A stretch of DNA of 64,000 nucleotides from Sphingomonas sp. PP-CE-1G-424 (GTDB lineage: Bacteria > Pseudomonadota > Alphaproteobacteria > Sphingomonadales > Sphingomonadaceae), in contig NZ_SLXW01000002.1 in assembly GCF_004341085.1 (NCBI RefSeq), forward strand, positions 372,001-436,000, in the 5' to 3' direction. Below the pieces are notes generated by a model, which saw only the letters and a program-made list of their open reading frames with translations, searched no databases and was not told the DNA's origin. Position numbers and translations under genes: made by a program. This document shows, piece after piece, positions 51,977 through 61,198 of the stretch. The number at the start of each line of letters is the position of its first letter. Positions within the stretch are counted from its first letter, which is position 1.

Positions 51977-52927
51977 TCACAGTTTCCCGAGCCATGCGAC
52001 GACCTGAGCCGCAATCGGCATGAACACCGTATCGTCCGGGCTCGAGGCCGGCGGCGTGCCCGCGTCGGAGGCCGTGCGGATCGAGATCGTCAGCGGTACG
52101 CGGCCGAGGAACGGGATGCCGAGTTCACGCGCCGCCGCTTCCGCGCCGCCATTGCCGAACGGGTCCGATGCCTCGCCGCAATGCGGGCAGATATAGCCCG
52201 CCATGTTCTCGACCAGTCCGATGATCGGGATGCCGGCCTTCTCGAACAGATCGATCGCGCGGCGCGCATCGATCAGCGCGAGATCCTGCGGGGTCGAGAC
52301 GATCACCGCGCCCGCGGGCCGGTATTTCTGGACCATCGTCAGCTGGACATCGCCGGTACCGGGTGGGAGATCGAGCACGAGCGTATCGGTCACGCCCCAG
52401 TCGGCCTCGACCAGCTGGCCGAGTGCCCCCGCCGCCATCGGTCCGCGCCACGCGATAGCCTTGCCCGGCTCGACGAGCTGGCCCATCGACAGCAGCGGTA
52501 CGCCGTACGGGGTCGGGACCGGATCGAGGATCTTGTCCTTCGCGGTCGGCCGGGTGCCCTCGACGTTCATCAGTCGCGGCTGCGACGGTCCGTAGATATC
52601 GGCGTCGACCAGCCCGACGCGGCGGCCCGCACGCGACATCGCGATGGCCAAGTTGGCGGCGAGCGTCGATTTGCCGACGCCACCCTTGCCGCTGGCGACC
52701 GCGATCAGCCGGCGGGTCGAGCGTTCCGCAGTGACGGCGATCCGCACCTCGGTCACGCCGGGCTGCGTCGCCGCCATCCGCACGGTGGCCTCCAGTGCAT
52801 CGCGCGCCTGCGGGTCGAGCCCAGTCGCATCGATGATGATGCCCGCTCGCGTTCCTTCGAGCCGGACGGTCGCCCGCTTGCCCGCTACTGCGGCAACCGC
52901 CGCCTTTACGCCTTCGATGTCGATCAT
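51977..52927 (-). CDS. apbC: Mrp/ApbC-type Fe-S carrier ATPase
   Basis: A P-loop ATPase of 316 residues that carries Fe-S clusters to apoproteins. The deviant Walker A is SGKGGVGKST near 79-88; VDADIYGPSQP, LVLDLPPGTGD, and the CxxC cluster ligands in GYICPHCGE near 258 are as expected. An N-terminal region (about 1-65) corresponds to the DUF59-like part but is short. The ATG at 52925-52927 is used. It diverges from hflK. Confidence 0.93.
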   Translation of the reverse strand: MIDIEGVKAAVAAVAGKRATVRLEGTRAGIIIDATGLDPQARDALEATVRMAATQPGVTEVRIAVTAERSTRRLIAVASGKGGVGKSTLAANLAIAMSRAGRRVGLVDADIYGPSQPRLMNVEGTRPTAKDKILDPVPTPYGVPLLSMGQLVEPGKAIAWRGPMAAGALGQLVEADWGVTDTLVLDLPPGTGDVQLTMVQKYRPAGAVIVSTPQDLALIDARRAIDLFEKAGIPIIGLVENMAGYICPHCGEASDPFGNGGAEAAARELGIPFLGRVPLTISIRTASDAGTPPASSPDDTVFMPIAAQVVAWLGKL

Positions 52928-52997
52928 CCGCGCCAGATAGGGCCGCCCGGGCCGCTTGGCACTGTTTTTCCGCCAGCGCACACCTATAAAGGTTGGT

Positions 52998-54131
52998 ATG
53001 ACGATCTTCTCGCGCTGGTTCCGGCGCCCCGATATCCTCGCCACCGAAACACCGAAAGGCCCTTGGGGCGGCTCGGGCGACGACGGTAACAGCGGCCCGC
53101 GCAATCCCTGGGCGCAACCTCCAGGTGGCCGCAAGCCTGCCGCCAAGCCGACCGCGCTCGACGAGTTCCTGCGTAAAGCGCGCGGCTCGGGTGGTGGTGG
53201 CGGCGGTAATGGTGGCTTTGGCGGCCTGCCGTCGGGGGCCAACGCTCGCGCGCTCTGGGCGATCGGCGTCGCGATCATCGCGGTCGTGTGGATCCTGTTC
53301 ACCTCGGTCCACCAGATCGGTCCGCAGCAGCGCGGCGTCGTCACCTATTTCGGCAAGTACGCCGGCACGCTCGATCCGGGCGTTCGCCTGACGATGCCCG
53401 CGCCGATTTCCGACGTGACGGTGGTCGACGTACAGAAGATCCGCACCGACAATTTCCCGACCGGGGACGGCGAGAATCTGACGCTGACCGGCGACCAGAA
53501 CATCATCGACCTCGCATATTCGGTGCGCTGGGATATTTCCGATCCACGCGATTACGTGTTCCAGCTCGCGGAGCCGAACGAGACCGTCCGCGCTGCCGCC
53601 GAGAGCGCGATGCGCGCAGTGGTCGCGACGACGACGCTCGACCAGGCGATCGGCACCGGTCGTACCGTGATCGAGCAGCGTGTCGCCGACCTGACCCAGC
53701 AGATTCTCAATGACTACAAGTCGGGCGTCCGCATCCAGGGCGTCGCGATCAAGCAGGCCGCCGCACCCGCACGGATCGTCGAGGACTTCAACGCGGTCAC
53801 CGCCGCGCAGCAGGAGGCGATCGCCAACCTCAACCAGTCGCGCTCCTATGCGCAACAGGTTGTCGCGCGCGCGCAGGGCGAGGCCGCGTCGTTCGACAAG
53901 GTCTACGAGCAGTACAAGCTCGCGCCTGAAGTGACGCGTCGCCGCATGTATTATGAGACGATGGAGGCGGTGCTCGCCAAGAGCGACAAGACGATCGTCG
54001 AGACGCCGGGCGGGGTGGTGCCGTATCTGCCGCTGTCGAACGCCAAGCGCCTACCGAATCCCGAGGTAGTCACGCCAGCGCCCGCCGCTGCCGCCGCGGC
54101 ACCTCAAGCTCAGCCTGGAGCTGCCCAGTGA
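52998..54131 (+). CDS. hflK: FtsH protease modulator HflK
   Basis: An inner-membrane SPFH/band-7 protein that with HflC surrounds FtsH. The product has 377 residues: a Pro/Gly-rich cytoplasmic N-terminus (about 1-83), a membrane segment at 84-103 (ALWAIGVAIIAVVWIL), the SPFH domain (GVVTYFGKYAGTLDPGVRLT) and a coiled C-terminal region (AAQQEAIANLNQSRSYAQQV), ending in an Ala/Pro tail. The ATG at 52998 follows a GG-rich site. Its stop overlaps the hflC start. Confidence 0.95.
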   Translation: MTIFSRWFRRPDILATETPKGPWGGSGDDGNSGPRNPWAQPPGGRKPAAKPTALDEFLRKARGSGGGGGGNGGFGGLPSGANARALWAIGVAIIAVVWILFTSVHQIGPQQRGVVTYFGKYAGTLDPGVRLTMPAPISDVTVVDVQKIRTDNFPTGDGENLTLTGDQNIIDLAYSVRWDISDPRDYVFQLAEPNETVRAAAESAMRAVVATTTLDQAIGTGRTVIEQRVADLTQQILNDYKSGVRIQGVAIKQAAAPARIVEDFNAVTAAQQEAIANLNQSRSYAQQVVARAQGEAASFDKVYEQYKLAPEVTRRRMYYETMEAVLAKSDKTIVETPGGVVPYLPLSNAKRLPNPEVVTPAPAAAAAAPQAQPGAAQ

Positions 54132-54994
54132 ACGCCGTGAGTTTCCGTAACCCGATCGTCGCCGGGATCATCGCCCTGTTGCTGGTGATCCTCGCCGCAT
54201 CAACCTTCGCGATCGTGCCCGAGACCAAGCAGGCGGTGATCCTGCGGTTCGGCCAGCCGATCCGCACCGTCAACGCGTGGCAGCCGAACACGCAGTTCGG
54301 CCAGACCGGTGCGGGCCTGATCGCGCGCATTCCGTTCGTCGATCGGATCGTCTGGATCGACAAGCGCGTGCAGGATCTTGAGCTGGACAATACGCTGGTG
54401 CTGTCGACCGACCAGCTCCGGCTCGAGGTCGACGCCTATGCGCGTTACCGGATCGTCGATCCGCGCAAGATGCGTAACGCGGTCGGTAGCGAGGACCGGA
54501 TCCCCGATCAGCTTCGTCCGATCCTCGGCTCGGCGCTGCGCAACGAACTCGGCAAGCGGCGTTTCGTCGAACTGCTGAGTCCCGAACGTTCGGAACTGAT
54601 GGACAATATCCAGAAGGGTCTCCAGCGCGTCGCCAGCCAGTACGGTGTCGAGATCGTCGACGTCCGCATCAAGCAGGCGAACCTGCCCGTCGGCTTGCCG
54701 CTCGAAAGCGCCTTGAAGCGCATGTCGAGCGCCCGTCAGCAGGAGGCGATCACGATCCGTGCCGAAGGCCAGAAGCAGGCGCAGATCGTCCGTGCTCAGG
54801 CCGACGCGGATTCGGCGAAGATCTATGCCGAGAGCTTCGGCAAGGACGCCGATTTCTACGACTTCTACCGAGCGATGCAGTCGTATCGCCACACGTTCGG
54901 CGCGGATGGCGGTCCGGCACCCGAAGGATCGACCTCGATCATTCTTTCGCCGAACAACAGCTATTTGCGGGAATTCGAGGGCCGCGGGCGTTGA
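54128..54994 (+). CDS. hflC: FtsH protease modulator HflC
   Basis: Partner of HflK, 288 residues. A membrane segment (about 8-28, IVAGIIALLLVILAASTFAIV), then the SPFH domain (VILRFGQPIRTVNA; IPFVDRIVWIDKRVQDLEL) and a coiled part (MSSARQQEAITIRAEGQKQ) are present. The start is GTG at 54128-54130, overlapping the hflK TGA (GTGA), so the pair is translationally coupled. Confidence 0.95.
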   Translation: MNAVSFRNPIVAGIIALLLVILAASTFAIVPETKQAVILRFGQPIRTVNAWQPNTQFGQTGAGLIARIPFVDRIVWIDKRVQDLELDNTLVLSTDQLRLEVDAYARYRIVDPRKMRNAVGSEDRIPDQLRPILGSALRNELGKRRFVELLSPERSELMDNIQKGLQRVASQYGVEIVDVRIKQANLPVGLPLESALKRMSSARQQEAITIRAEGQKQAQIVRAQADADSAKIYAESFGKDADFYDFYRAMQSYRHTFGADGGPAPEGSTSIILSPNNSYLREFEGRGR

Positions 54995-55096
54995 GCCTGC
55001 GGAACCTTTGAACGCCCGTTCATATTCAAGCATCATTCAGAACGGTGTCCCTACGGGATACCTGTTTCGATTGATGAAACGAGAGGACAACATCTA

Positions 55097-56653
55097 GTGC
55101 GTTACGCCTACGCCATTACCAGTGCTCTTCTCCTCGGCGGCGCGACCGCGACGCTCGCGCTCCAGCCAAGCGGCGCGCAGGTCGCGCAGAACGAACCCGG
55201 TGCGATCCAGGCGGTCTCGCCGAAACCCGGCGCGCCGATGAGCTTCGCCGACATGGTCGCGCGTCTTCAGCCCGCGGTCGTCAACATCTCGACCAAGCAG
55301 ACGATCGTCCAGAAGCAGCAGGCCAATCCATTTGCGGGCACACCGTTCGGGGACCTGTTCGGCGGCATGGGCGGCGGTGGCCAGGGCGGCGCGCCGGTGA
55401 AGCGCGAAGGCGCCTCGCTCGGTTCGGGCTTCCTGATCTCGCCGGACGGCTATATCGTCACGAACAACCACGTGATCTCGCCGGGCGCGCAGGGCGCGAC
55501 AGTCGATTCGATCACCGTGACGCTCAGCGACAAGAAGGAATATGTCGCCAAGGTTATCGGCAAGGATCAGGATTCTGATCTCGCGCTGCTCAAGATCGAC
55601 GCGGCGAACCTGCCGTTCGTGAAGTTCGGCGATTCGAACGGCGCACGCGTCGGCGATTGGGTGGTCGCGATCGGCGAGCCATTCGGCCTTGGCGGTACGG
55701 TCACGGCGGGCATTGTCTCGGCGATCAACCGCGTGACCGGTCAGGGCGGCGCGTATGACCGCTTCATCCAGACCGACGCGTCGATCAACCAGGGCAACTC
55801 GGGCGGCCCGATGTTCGATCTCAACGGCAACGTGATCGGCGTGAACTCGCAGATCTTCAGCCAGTCGGGCGGCAATATTGGCATCGGCTTCGCGATCCCC
55901 GCCGCCGTTGCCAAGCCGATCATCGCCACCTTCATGAAGGGCGGCACGATCGAACGCGGTTACATCGGCGTGCAATTGGGTCGCAGTGGCCCGATCGACG
56001 AGGATACGGCGGCAGCGCTCGGCATCGCCAAGAACTCGGGCGAGCTGATCAACGACGTGACCGCGGGCGGTCCTTCGGCGAAGGCTGGCGTACGTGCCGG
56101 TGACGTCGTGACCAAGGTCAACGGTACGCCGGTGACCGCCGAACAGTCGCTGTCCTACCTTGTCTCGAACGTGAAGCCGGGTCAGACCGCGCGTCTCGAC
56201 GTCCTGCGTAATGGCAAGCCGGTGGTCGCGAACGTGATCGTGGTCCCGCGGCCGAGCGCAGACAAGCTGGCGGCTGTGGTCGGCGGCGATGCGCAGGGCT
56301 TCGGTACCGACGATGGCGACGATGGCGACGATTCCGCCACCCCCGCCGCACCCGTAGCCGGGGCCGCACTGGGGATCGGTGTCCAGCCGCTGACCCCGGC
56401 GATCGCGCAGGCGGTTGGCGTCGAGGCGGGCACGCAGGGTGTCGTGATCGCGGTGGTCGCGCAGACCAGCGATGCGTTCGGCAAGCTCAAACGCGGCGAC
56501 GTCATCATCTCGGTCAACGGCACGCCCGTGCGCACCGCGGTCGACGTCCAGAACGCGGTCAACGTCGCCAAGTCCGCAGGTCGCCCGCAGGTCCTGTTGC
56601 AGGTCAAGCGTGGACGCACGCCTGCGCAGTTCCTGCCGGTCAAGATCAAGTAA
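55097..56653 (+). CDS. DegP/HtrA-type periplasmic serine protease
   Basis: A periplasmic protease/chaperone of the Do family, 518 residues. It has a signal region (about 1-30), the catalytic triad His125 (TNNHVI), Asp161 (DSDLALLK) and Ser235 (QGNSGGPMF), and two PDZ domains (about 275-370 and 425-510), the second starting GIGVQPLTPAIAQAVGV. A Gly-rich loop (GGMGGGGQGG near 89-98) precedes the protease domain. The start is GTG at 55097, preceded by AGAGGAC. It follows hflC by 102 bases; the trio is a protein quality-control cluster. Confidence 0.95.
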   Translation: MRYAYAITSALLLGGATATLALQPSGAQVAQNEPGAIQAVSPKPGAPMSFADMVARLQPAVVNISTKQTIVQKQQANPFAGTPFGDLFGGMGGGGQGGAPVKREGASLGSGFLISPDGYIVTNNHVISPGAQGATVDSITVTLSDKKEYVAKVIGKDQDSDLALLKIDAANLPFVKFGDSNGARVGDWVVAIGEPFGLGGTVTAGIVSAINRVTGQGGAYDRFIQTDASINQGNSGGPMFDLNGNVIGVNSQIFSQSGGNIGIGFAIPAAVAKPIIATFMKGGTIERGYIGVQLGRSGPIDEDTAAALGIAKNSGELINDVTAGGPSAKAGVRAGDVVTKVNGTPVTAEQSLSYLVSNVKPGQTARLDVLRNGKPVVANVIVVPRPSADKLAAVVGGDAQGFGTDDGDDGDDSATPAAPVAGAALGIGVQPLTPAIAQAVGVEAGTQGVVIAVVAQTSDAFGKLKRGDVIISVNGTPVRTAVDVQNAVNVAKSAGRPQVLLQVKRGRTPAQFLPVKIK

Positions 56654-56676
56654 TCCACGACCGACACGACTGATCC

Positions 56677-56716
56677 AAAGGACCGTCGCTCGCCTGAGCG
56701 GCGGTCCTTTTTCTTT
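56677..56716 (+). terminator. Intrinsic terminator after the DegP-type gene
   Basis: AAAGGACCG-T-CGCTC, loop GCCT, GAGCG-G-CGGTCCTTT: 14 pairs with one internal mismatch, followed by TTCTTTG. It ends transcription from the hflK-hflC-degP cluster. Confidence 0.92.
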
Positions 56717-56763
56717 GCGGCGCGCGGGGTTAGGGTCGGCGCCGGATACAGAGGACGAGACCC

Positions 56764-58407
56764 ATGACCGACGGCATCTTCATCGGCGCGAGCGTGGACG
56801 GGAAGCCGCAGACGCTCGAACTGAAGCGCGCCAACCGCCACGGTTTGATCGCGGGCGCGACCGGCACCGGCAAGACGGTGACGTTGCAGGGGATCATCGA
56901 GGGCTTCTCGGCGAACGGCGTGCCGTGCTTCGTCGCCGACGTGAAGGGCGACCTGTCCGGCCTCGCCATGGCCGGCTCGCCGACCGCGAAGACGCACGCG
57001 ACCTTCGCCGAGCGCGCGAACGCGATCGGTGACGAGAACTGGGCCTATGCCGACAACCCGGTCCAGTTCTGGGACCTGTTCGGCGAGCAGGGTCATCCGA
57101 TCCGCACCACGATCAGCGAGATGGGCCCGCTGCTGCTGTCGCGGCTGATGGACCTCAACGAGGTGCAGGAGGGCGTGCTGACGATCGCCTTCCACGTCGC
57201 CGACAAGGAGGGGCTCCTGCTGATCGATCTCGACGATCTCCAGGCGATGCTCACCGAATGTGCCGGCCGCGCGGACGAGCTGACGGTGACATACGGCAAC
57301 GTGTCGAAGCAATCGATCGGCGCGACCCAGCGCTCGCTGCTCCAGCTGCGCACGCAGGGCGCGGAGAATTTCTTCGGTGAGCCGGCGCTCGAGATGAACG
57401 ACTTCATCGGCGTCGACGACAAGGGGCGGGGGATTGTCAACATCCTCGCCGCGGACAAGCTGATGGCCTCGCCGAAACTGTACGCGACGTTTCTGCTGTG
57501 GCTGATGAGCGAACTGTTCGAGCATCTCCCCGAGATCGGCGATCCCAACAAGCCGGTGCTGTGCTTCTTCTTCGACGAGGCGCATCTGCTGTTCGATGAG
57601 GCGCCCAAGGCGCTGCTGGAGAAGATCGAACAGTTCGTCCGCCTGATCCGCTCGAAGGGCGTCGGCGTGTACTTCATCACGCAGAACCCGATCGATGTTC
57701 CCGACACGGTTGCGGGCCAGCTCGGCAACCGCGTCCAGCATGCGTTGCGCGCGTTCACCCCGCGTGATCAGGCCGCGGTGCGCTCGGCAGCGGAGACGTT
57801 CCGCGCGAATCCCGGCGTCGACGTCGCGACGATCATCACCGAGCTGAAGGTCGGCGAGGCACTGGTGTCGTTGCTTCAGGCGGATGGCGCACCGACCCCG
57901 GTCGAACGCACGCTGATCAAGCCGCCCGCCTCGCGCGTCGGGCCGATCACGCCGGCCGAGCGCAAGGTGATGATCGAGACCGATGCGGTCGGGGCGAAGT
58001 ACGACACGCTGGTCGATCGGGAGTCAGCGGAGGAATTGCTGGCCGCGAAGACGCAGGAGGCAAGCGCCGCGGCGGCGGAGGCTAAGGCGACGACCGAGGC
58101 GGATAAGGCCGCGGCGGCGCAGGCGAAGCTCGATGCAAAGGCTGCGAAAGAAGCGGAACGCGCTCGCATTGCGGACCAACGCGAGGCGGACCGCCAGCAG
58201 CGCGAGGCCGACCGCGAGGCGGCGAACTCGCCCTGGACCAAGATGGCATCGTCGGCGACACGCGCGGCAAGTTCGTCGATTGGGCGGCAGGTAGCGAACG
58301 AGATCGGCAAGCAAGTCTTTGGCACCAAGTCCCGCCGGTCGTCGTCGAGCGGTGGTCTGGTCGGCACGGTACTGCGCGGGGTTTTAGGCGGGCTGTTCCG
58401 GGGGTAG
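56764..58407 (+). CDS. HerA-like P-loop ATPase (DUF853)
   Basis: A 547-residue DNA- or protein-translocating ATPase relative. The P-loop is GATGTGKTVT at 31-40; the Walker B is VLCFFFDEAHLLFDEAP near 262, and YFITQNPIDVPDTVAGQLGN is the sensor/arginine region. A C-terminal coiled part (about 420-485, rich in Ala/Lys/Glu) and a Ser/Gly-rich end close it. The DUF853 family has no settled function. The ATG at 56764 follows AGAGGACGAGACCC. A terminator precedes it, so it is transcribed alone. Confidence 0.9.
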   Translation: MTDGIFIGASVDGKPQTLELKRANRHGLIAGATGTGKTVTLQGIIEGFSANGVPCFVADVKGDLSGLAMAGSPTAKTHATFAERANAIGDENWAYADNPVQFWDLFGEQGHPIRTTISEMGPLLLSRLMDLNEVQEGVLTIAFHVADKEGLLLIDLDDLQAMLTECAGRADELTVTYGNVSKQSIGATQRSLLQLRTQGAENFFGEPALEMNDFIGVDDKGRGIVNILAADKLMASPKLYATFLLWLMSELFEHLPEIGDPNKPVLCFFFDEAHLLFDEAPKALLEKIEQFVRLIRSKGVGVYFITQNPIDVPDTVAGQLGNRVQHALRAFTPRDQAAVRSAAETFRANPGVDVATIITELKVGEALVSLLQADGAPTPVERTLIKPPASRVGPITPAERKVMIETDAVGAKYDTLVDRESAEELLAAKTQEASAAAAEAKATTEADKAAAAQAKLDAKAAKEAERARIADQREADRQQREADREAANSPWTKMASSATRAASSSIGRQVANEIGKQVFGTKSRRSSSSGGLVGTVLRGVLGGLFRG

Positions 58408-58450
58408 ACTGCCCTCATGATCAGGGGCCGAGCCGCCCCCCAAACAAACA

Positions 58451-58556
58451 CACCACCCCGGCGGAGGCCGGGGCCCAATTGGGGAACGGAGGTAACGTCG
58501 CACGGCGCTTCGTTGCATCGACCTTTCCAATTGGGCCCCGGCCTTCGCCGGGGTGG
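58451..58556. repeat. Palindromic repeat, family A (copy 8)
   Basis: Arms CCACCCCGGCGGAGGCCGGG and GGCCCCGGCCTTCGCCGGGG with inner CAATTGGGG and CCAATTGGG boxes. It ends about a dozen bases before the ribosome binding site of the amidohydrolase gene and would be in its leader RNA or promoter. Confidence 0.92.
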
Positions 58557-58580
58557 AAGCCAGTTTTCAAGGAGTCAGAC

Positions 58581-59825
58581 ATGTCCCTCGATTTCGAATC
58601 CACTACCGACTGGGCCCCGACCGACTGGACCGCCATTGGCGAGGACAGCCTCGACGAAGCCATCACCCTTCGCCGTGCGATCCACGCGGACCCCGAAGTC
58701 GGCCTCCATTGCCCGCGCACCTCGGACAAGGTGAAGGCCGCGCTCGCTGGGCTCCCGCTCGAAATCCGAGAGGGCACCTCAACCACCGGCTTCGTCGCGA
58801 TCCTGCGTGGCGGGCGCGCTGGCAATGCTGGTGGCAACGGGCGCACGGTACTCCTCCGCGGCGACATGGATGCGCTGCCGATGCAGGAGGAAACCGGCCT
58901 CCCGTTCGCCTCCAAGATCGACGGCGCGATGCACGCCTGCGGGCATGATTCGCATACCGCCATGCTCGTCGGCGCGGCCAAGGCGCTGTGCGCACGGCGG
59001 GACGAACTGCCTGGCACGGTCGTGTTCATGTTCCAGCCGGGCGAGGAGGGGCATCACGGCGCGCGCCACATGATCGCCGACGGCTTGCTCGACTCACCCC
59101 TGCCGGAGGCGGGCTTCGCGCTCCACATCTCGCCCAACATGCCGATGGGGCATGTCGTCAGCCGCGCAGGCACGCTGATGGCCTCTACCGATACGTTGCG
59201 TGCGACGATCACCGGCCGCGGCGGCCACGCCGCTATGCCGCACGACTGCCTCGATCCGCTGCCGATCGCCTGCGAAATCGTTACGGCCCTGCAGACCTAT
59301 GTCGCGCGTCAGGTCGCGGTTACCGACCCCGCAGTGCTGTCGATCACCAAGCTTAACGCCGGCTCCGCACACAACGTCATCCCGTCGACCGTCGAGATGC
59401 TTGGCACGATGCGGACGCTGTCGGAGCGCACTCGCGAGCAGGTCCGCGCGGCGTTCATCCGCATGGTCGAGGGTATCGCCGCCGCACACGGCGCGGTCGG
59501 TGCGCCGACGATCGAGGAAGGCTATCCGGTCACCGTCAACGACGAACGCGCGACCGATCTGATGAAGGCGTGCGCGACCGCGATTGGCGGCGAGGGCGCG
59601 TATCAGGTGATGCCGCCGATGATGGGCGCGGAGGACTTCTCGTACGTCCTCCAGAAGCTGCCCGGGGCAATGGCGTTCATTGGTGCCGCGCCCGAGGGTA
59701 GCGATCCGCGTACCAACCCGCCGTTGCATAATACCAAGATGACGATCGACGAACGCGTCATGGCGCACGGCATTGCGATGCACTGCGCGGTGGCGGAGCG
59801 GTTCCTCGCAAACGGCTTCGACTGA
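58581..59825 (+). CDS. M20 family metal-dependent amidohydrolase
   Basis: A peptidase/amidohydrolase of 414 residues, of the hippuricase/IAA-amino acid hydrolase type. Metal ligands are in LLRGDMDALPM, HACGHDSHTAMLVG, FQPGEEGHHGARHM and the terminal LHNTKMTID; GRGGHAAMPH marks the dimerisation domain. The substrate is not clear, possible ones being N-acyl amino acids. The ATG at 58581 follows AAGGAG. A palindromic repeat lies just upstream. Confidence 0.93.
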   Translation: MSLDFESTTDWAPTDWTAIGEDSLDEAITLRRAIHADPEVGLHCPRTSDKVKAALAGLPLEIREGTSTTGFVAILRGGRAGNAGGNGRTVLLRGDMDALPMQEETGLPFASKIDGAMHACGHDSHTAMLVGAAKALCARRDELPGTVVFMFQPGEEGHHGARHMIADGLLDSPLPEAGFALHISPNMPMGHVVSRAGTLMASTDTLRATITGRGGHAAMPHDCLDPLPIACEIVTALQTYVARQVAVTDPAVLSITKLNAGSAHNVIPSTVEMLGTMRTLSERTREQVRAAFIRMVEGIAAAHGAVGAPTIEEGYPVTVNDERATDLMKACATAIGGEGAYQVMPPMMGAEDFSYVLQKLPGAMAFIGAAPEGSDPRTNPPLHNTKMTIDERVMAHGIAMHCAVAERFLANGFD

Positions 59826-59860
59826 GGCTCGCCGAAAAGGGGAAGTCGCCCTTCTTACGT

Positions 59861-59943
59861 CATCCTGACGAAAGTCAGGACCCAGAGCCAACTACGGTAT
59901 CGCCCGTGATCCTGGGTCCTGACTTTCGTCAGGATGACGTAGA
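59861..59943. repeat. Palindromic repeat, family E
   Basis: GTCATCCTGACGAAAGTCAG and its inverse CTGACTTTCGTCAGGATGAC (each flanked by GACCCAG/CTGGGTC) enclose about 35 bases. It is a near-perfect long palindrome between two convergent genes, unrelated in sequence to families A-D, seen once in this window. Confidence 0.88.
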
Positions 59944-59971
59944 TAATTGGGATGCGCTCAGAATATCTGCT

Positions 59972-61084
59972 TCAGTGCAGCGGGCGGGTGGTTCCGGCGT
60001 AGTGGGCGACTGCGGCTGCGGCCTGTTGGATCAGGCGCTGGCGTTCGGGCATTGGCCGGATCGTATCCCCGATCATTACCGCGATCGCATAGCGGCGTCC
60101 GTCCGGCGCGGTCAGCAGGCCGACATCGTTGAAGCCGGCGTTGCGGCGGCCGAGGTCCTGGCCGGTGCCGGTCTTGTGCGCGATCTCCCAGCCGCCGGGG
60201 AGCGCCGCGCGCAGACGAGCGCGGCCTGTCACCGAACGCCCCATCGTATCGAGGAGGATCTTGGTCGAGGTCTCGGACAGGATATCCCCCTTCGCCAGCC
60301 GCGCGATCGCGTCGGCAATCGCGATCGGTGCGGCGCCATCGGGTGGATTGCGGACATACGCATTCAGCGCCGCCTCGCGCGCGGCGGGCGACAGCCGATT
60401 GCGCGCAGTCAGGAAGCCGCCATTGACCGCGTAGGACGGCTGCCAGATCAGCCCCGCCGTACCACTCTGAAGCAGCCGTTCGCCCGGACCGAAGCGGATT
60501 GCACCAAGCTGTTTCCGTGCGATCATCGACCGTACCGCGGACGGCCCGCCGACCCGCGTGAGCAGCCGGTCGTTCGCCGTATTGTCGCTATGCGTCAGCG
60601 CGCGGGTGAGAAGGTCGCCAACAGTGGTGCGATAGCCGTCGCCCTTGACGAGCATCGCGATCGGCTGGTGAAATAGAGTCAGGTCCTGGGGGCGGACGAC
60701 GATCGGTTCGTCGAGGCGCAGCTTGCCCTGATCGCGCAGGTCCATCACGGTCAGCGCCACCCAGAGCTTGCTGACCGATTGCTGCGGCAGGAGCTGGCGC
60801 CCGCCGGCTTCGACCGTCCAGCCATCGTCGACCGCGCGGATGGCGATGCCTGCCTTGCCCTGGAAACCGCTGTGCAGCTCGGAGATCGCGTTGACGAGGC
60901 TGAGCGGAGCGGGGCGCAGAGCGCGGGGCAGTGGCGGCGGCACCGGGATCGAGACGAACCCCTCGGACTGGTGCATCGGTCCGACCGCGGGAGGGCTTGG
61001 CCGCGAGGCCGATCCGCAACCGGCGAGCGCCGCGCCGAACAGCGAGGTTACCAGAAGACGCTTGAACGCACTCGCCGATGTCAT
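59972..61084 (-). CDS. Class A beta-lactamase-like lipoprotein
   Basis: A predicted membrane-anchored serine hydrolase of 370 residues. It has a lipoprotein signal (GAALAGC, Cys23), then a Pro-rich linker, and the active-site set: SxxK at 103-106 (QQSVSKLW), SDN at 166-168 (THSDNTAND), a Glu at 202 (GPGERLL) 36 residues after SDN as in class A Glu166, and KTG at 304-306 (AHKTGTG). This set is complete for class A beta-lactamases, so hydrolysis of beta-lactams is possible, but the spacing and linker differ from known resistance enzymes and it may act on peptidoglycan instead. Confidence 0.83.
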   Translation of the reverse strand: MTSASAFKRLLVTSLFGAALAGCGSASRPSPPAVGPMHQSEGFVSIPVPPPLPRALRPAPLSLVNAISELHSGFQGKAGIAIRAVDDGWTVEAGGRQLLPQQSVSKLWVALTVMDLRDQGKLRLDEPIVVRPQDLTLFHQPIAMLVKGDGYRTTVGDLLTRALTHSDNTANDRLLTRVGGPSAVRSMIARKQLGAIRFGPGERLLQSGTAGLIWQPSYAVNGGFLTARNRLSPAAREAALNAYVRNPPDGAAPIAIADAIARLAKGDILSETSTKILLDTMGRSVTGRARLRAALPGGWEIAHKTGTGQDLGRRNAGFNDVGLLTAPDGRRYAIAVMIGDTIRPMPERQRLIQQAAAAVAHYAGTTRPLH

Positions 61085-61198
61085 GATGGAACGCCCTGCA
61101 CTGAAGCACCGACCCTTATCCGTTGATCCGCCACGTGAAACTGCGGCAGCACGTCGCTGCGACGAAGCGCGCCGACGATGCGCCGAGCCGCCGTCATC

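Noticed and set aside
55001..55020. EcfG/RpoE-type promoter (GGAAC...CGTT) before the DegP-type gene
   Set aside because: The spacing between the two boxes is 11 bases, too short for the known 15-17.
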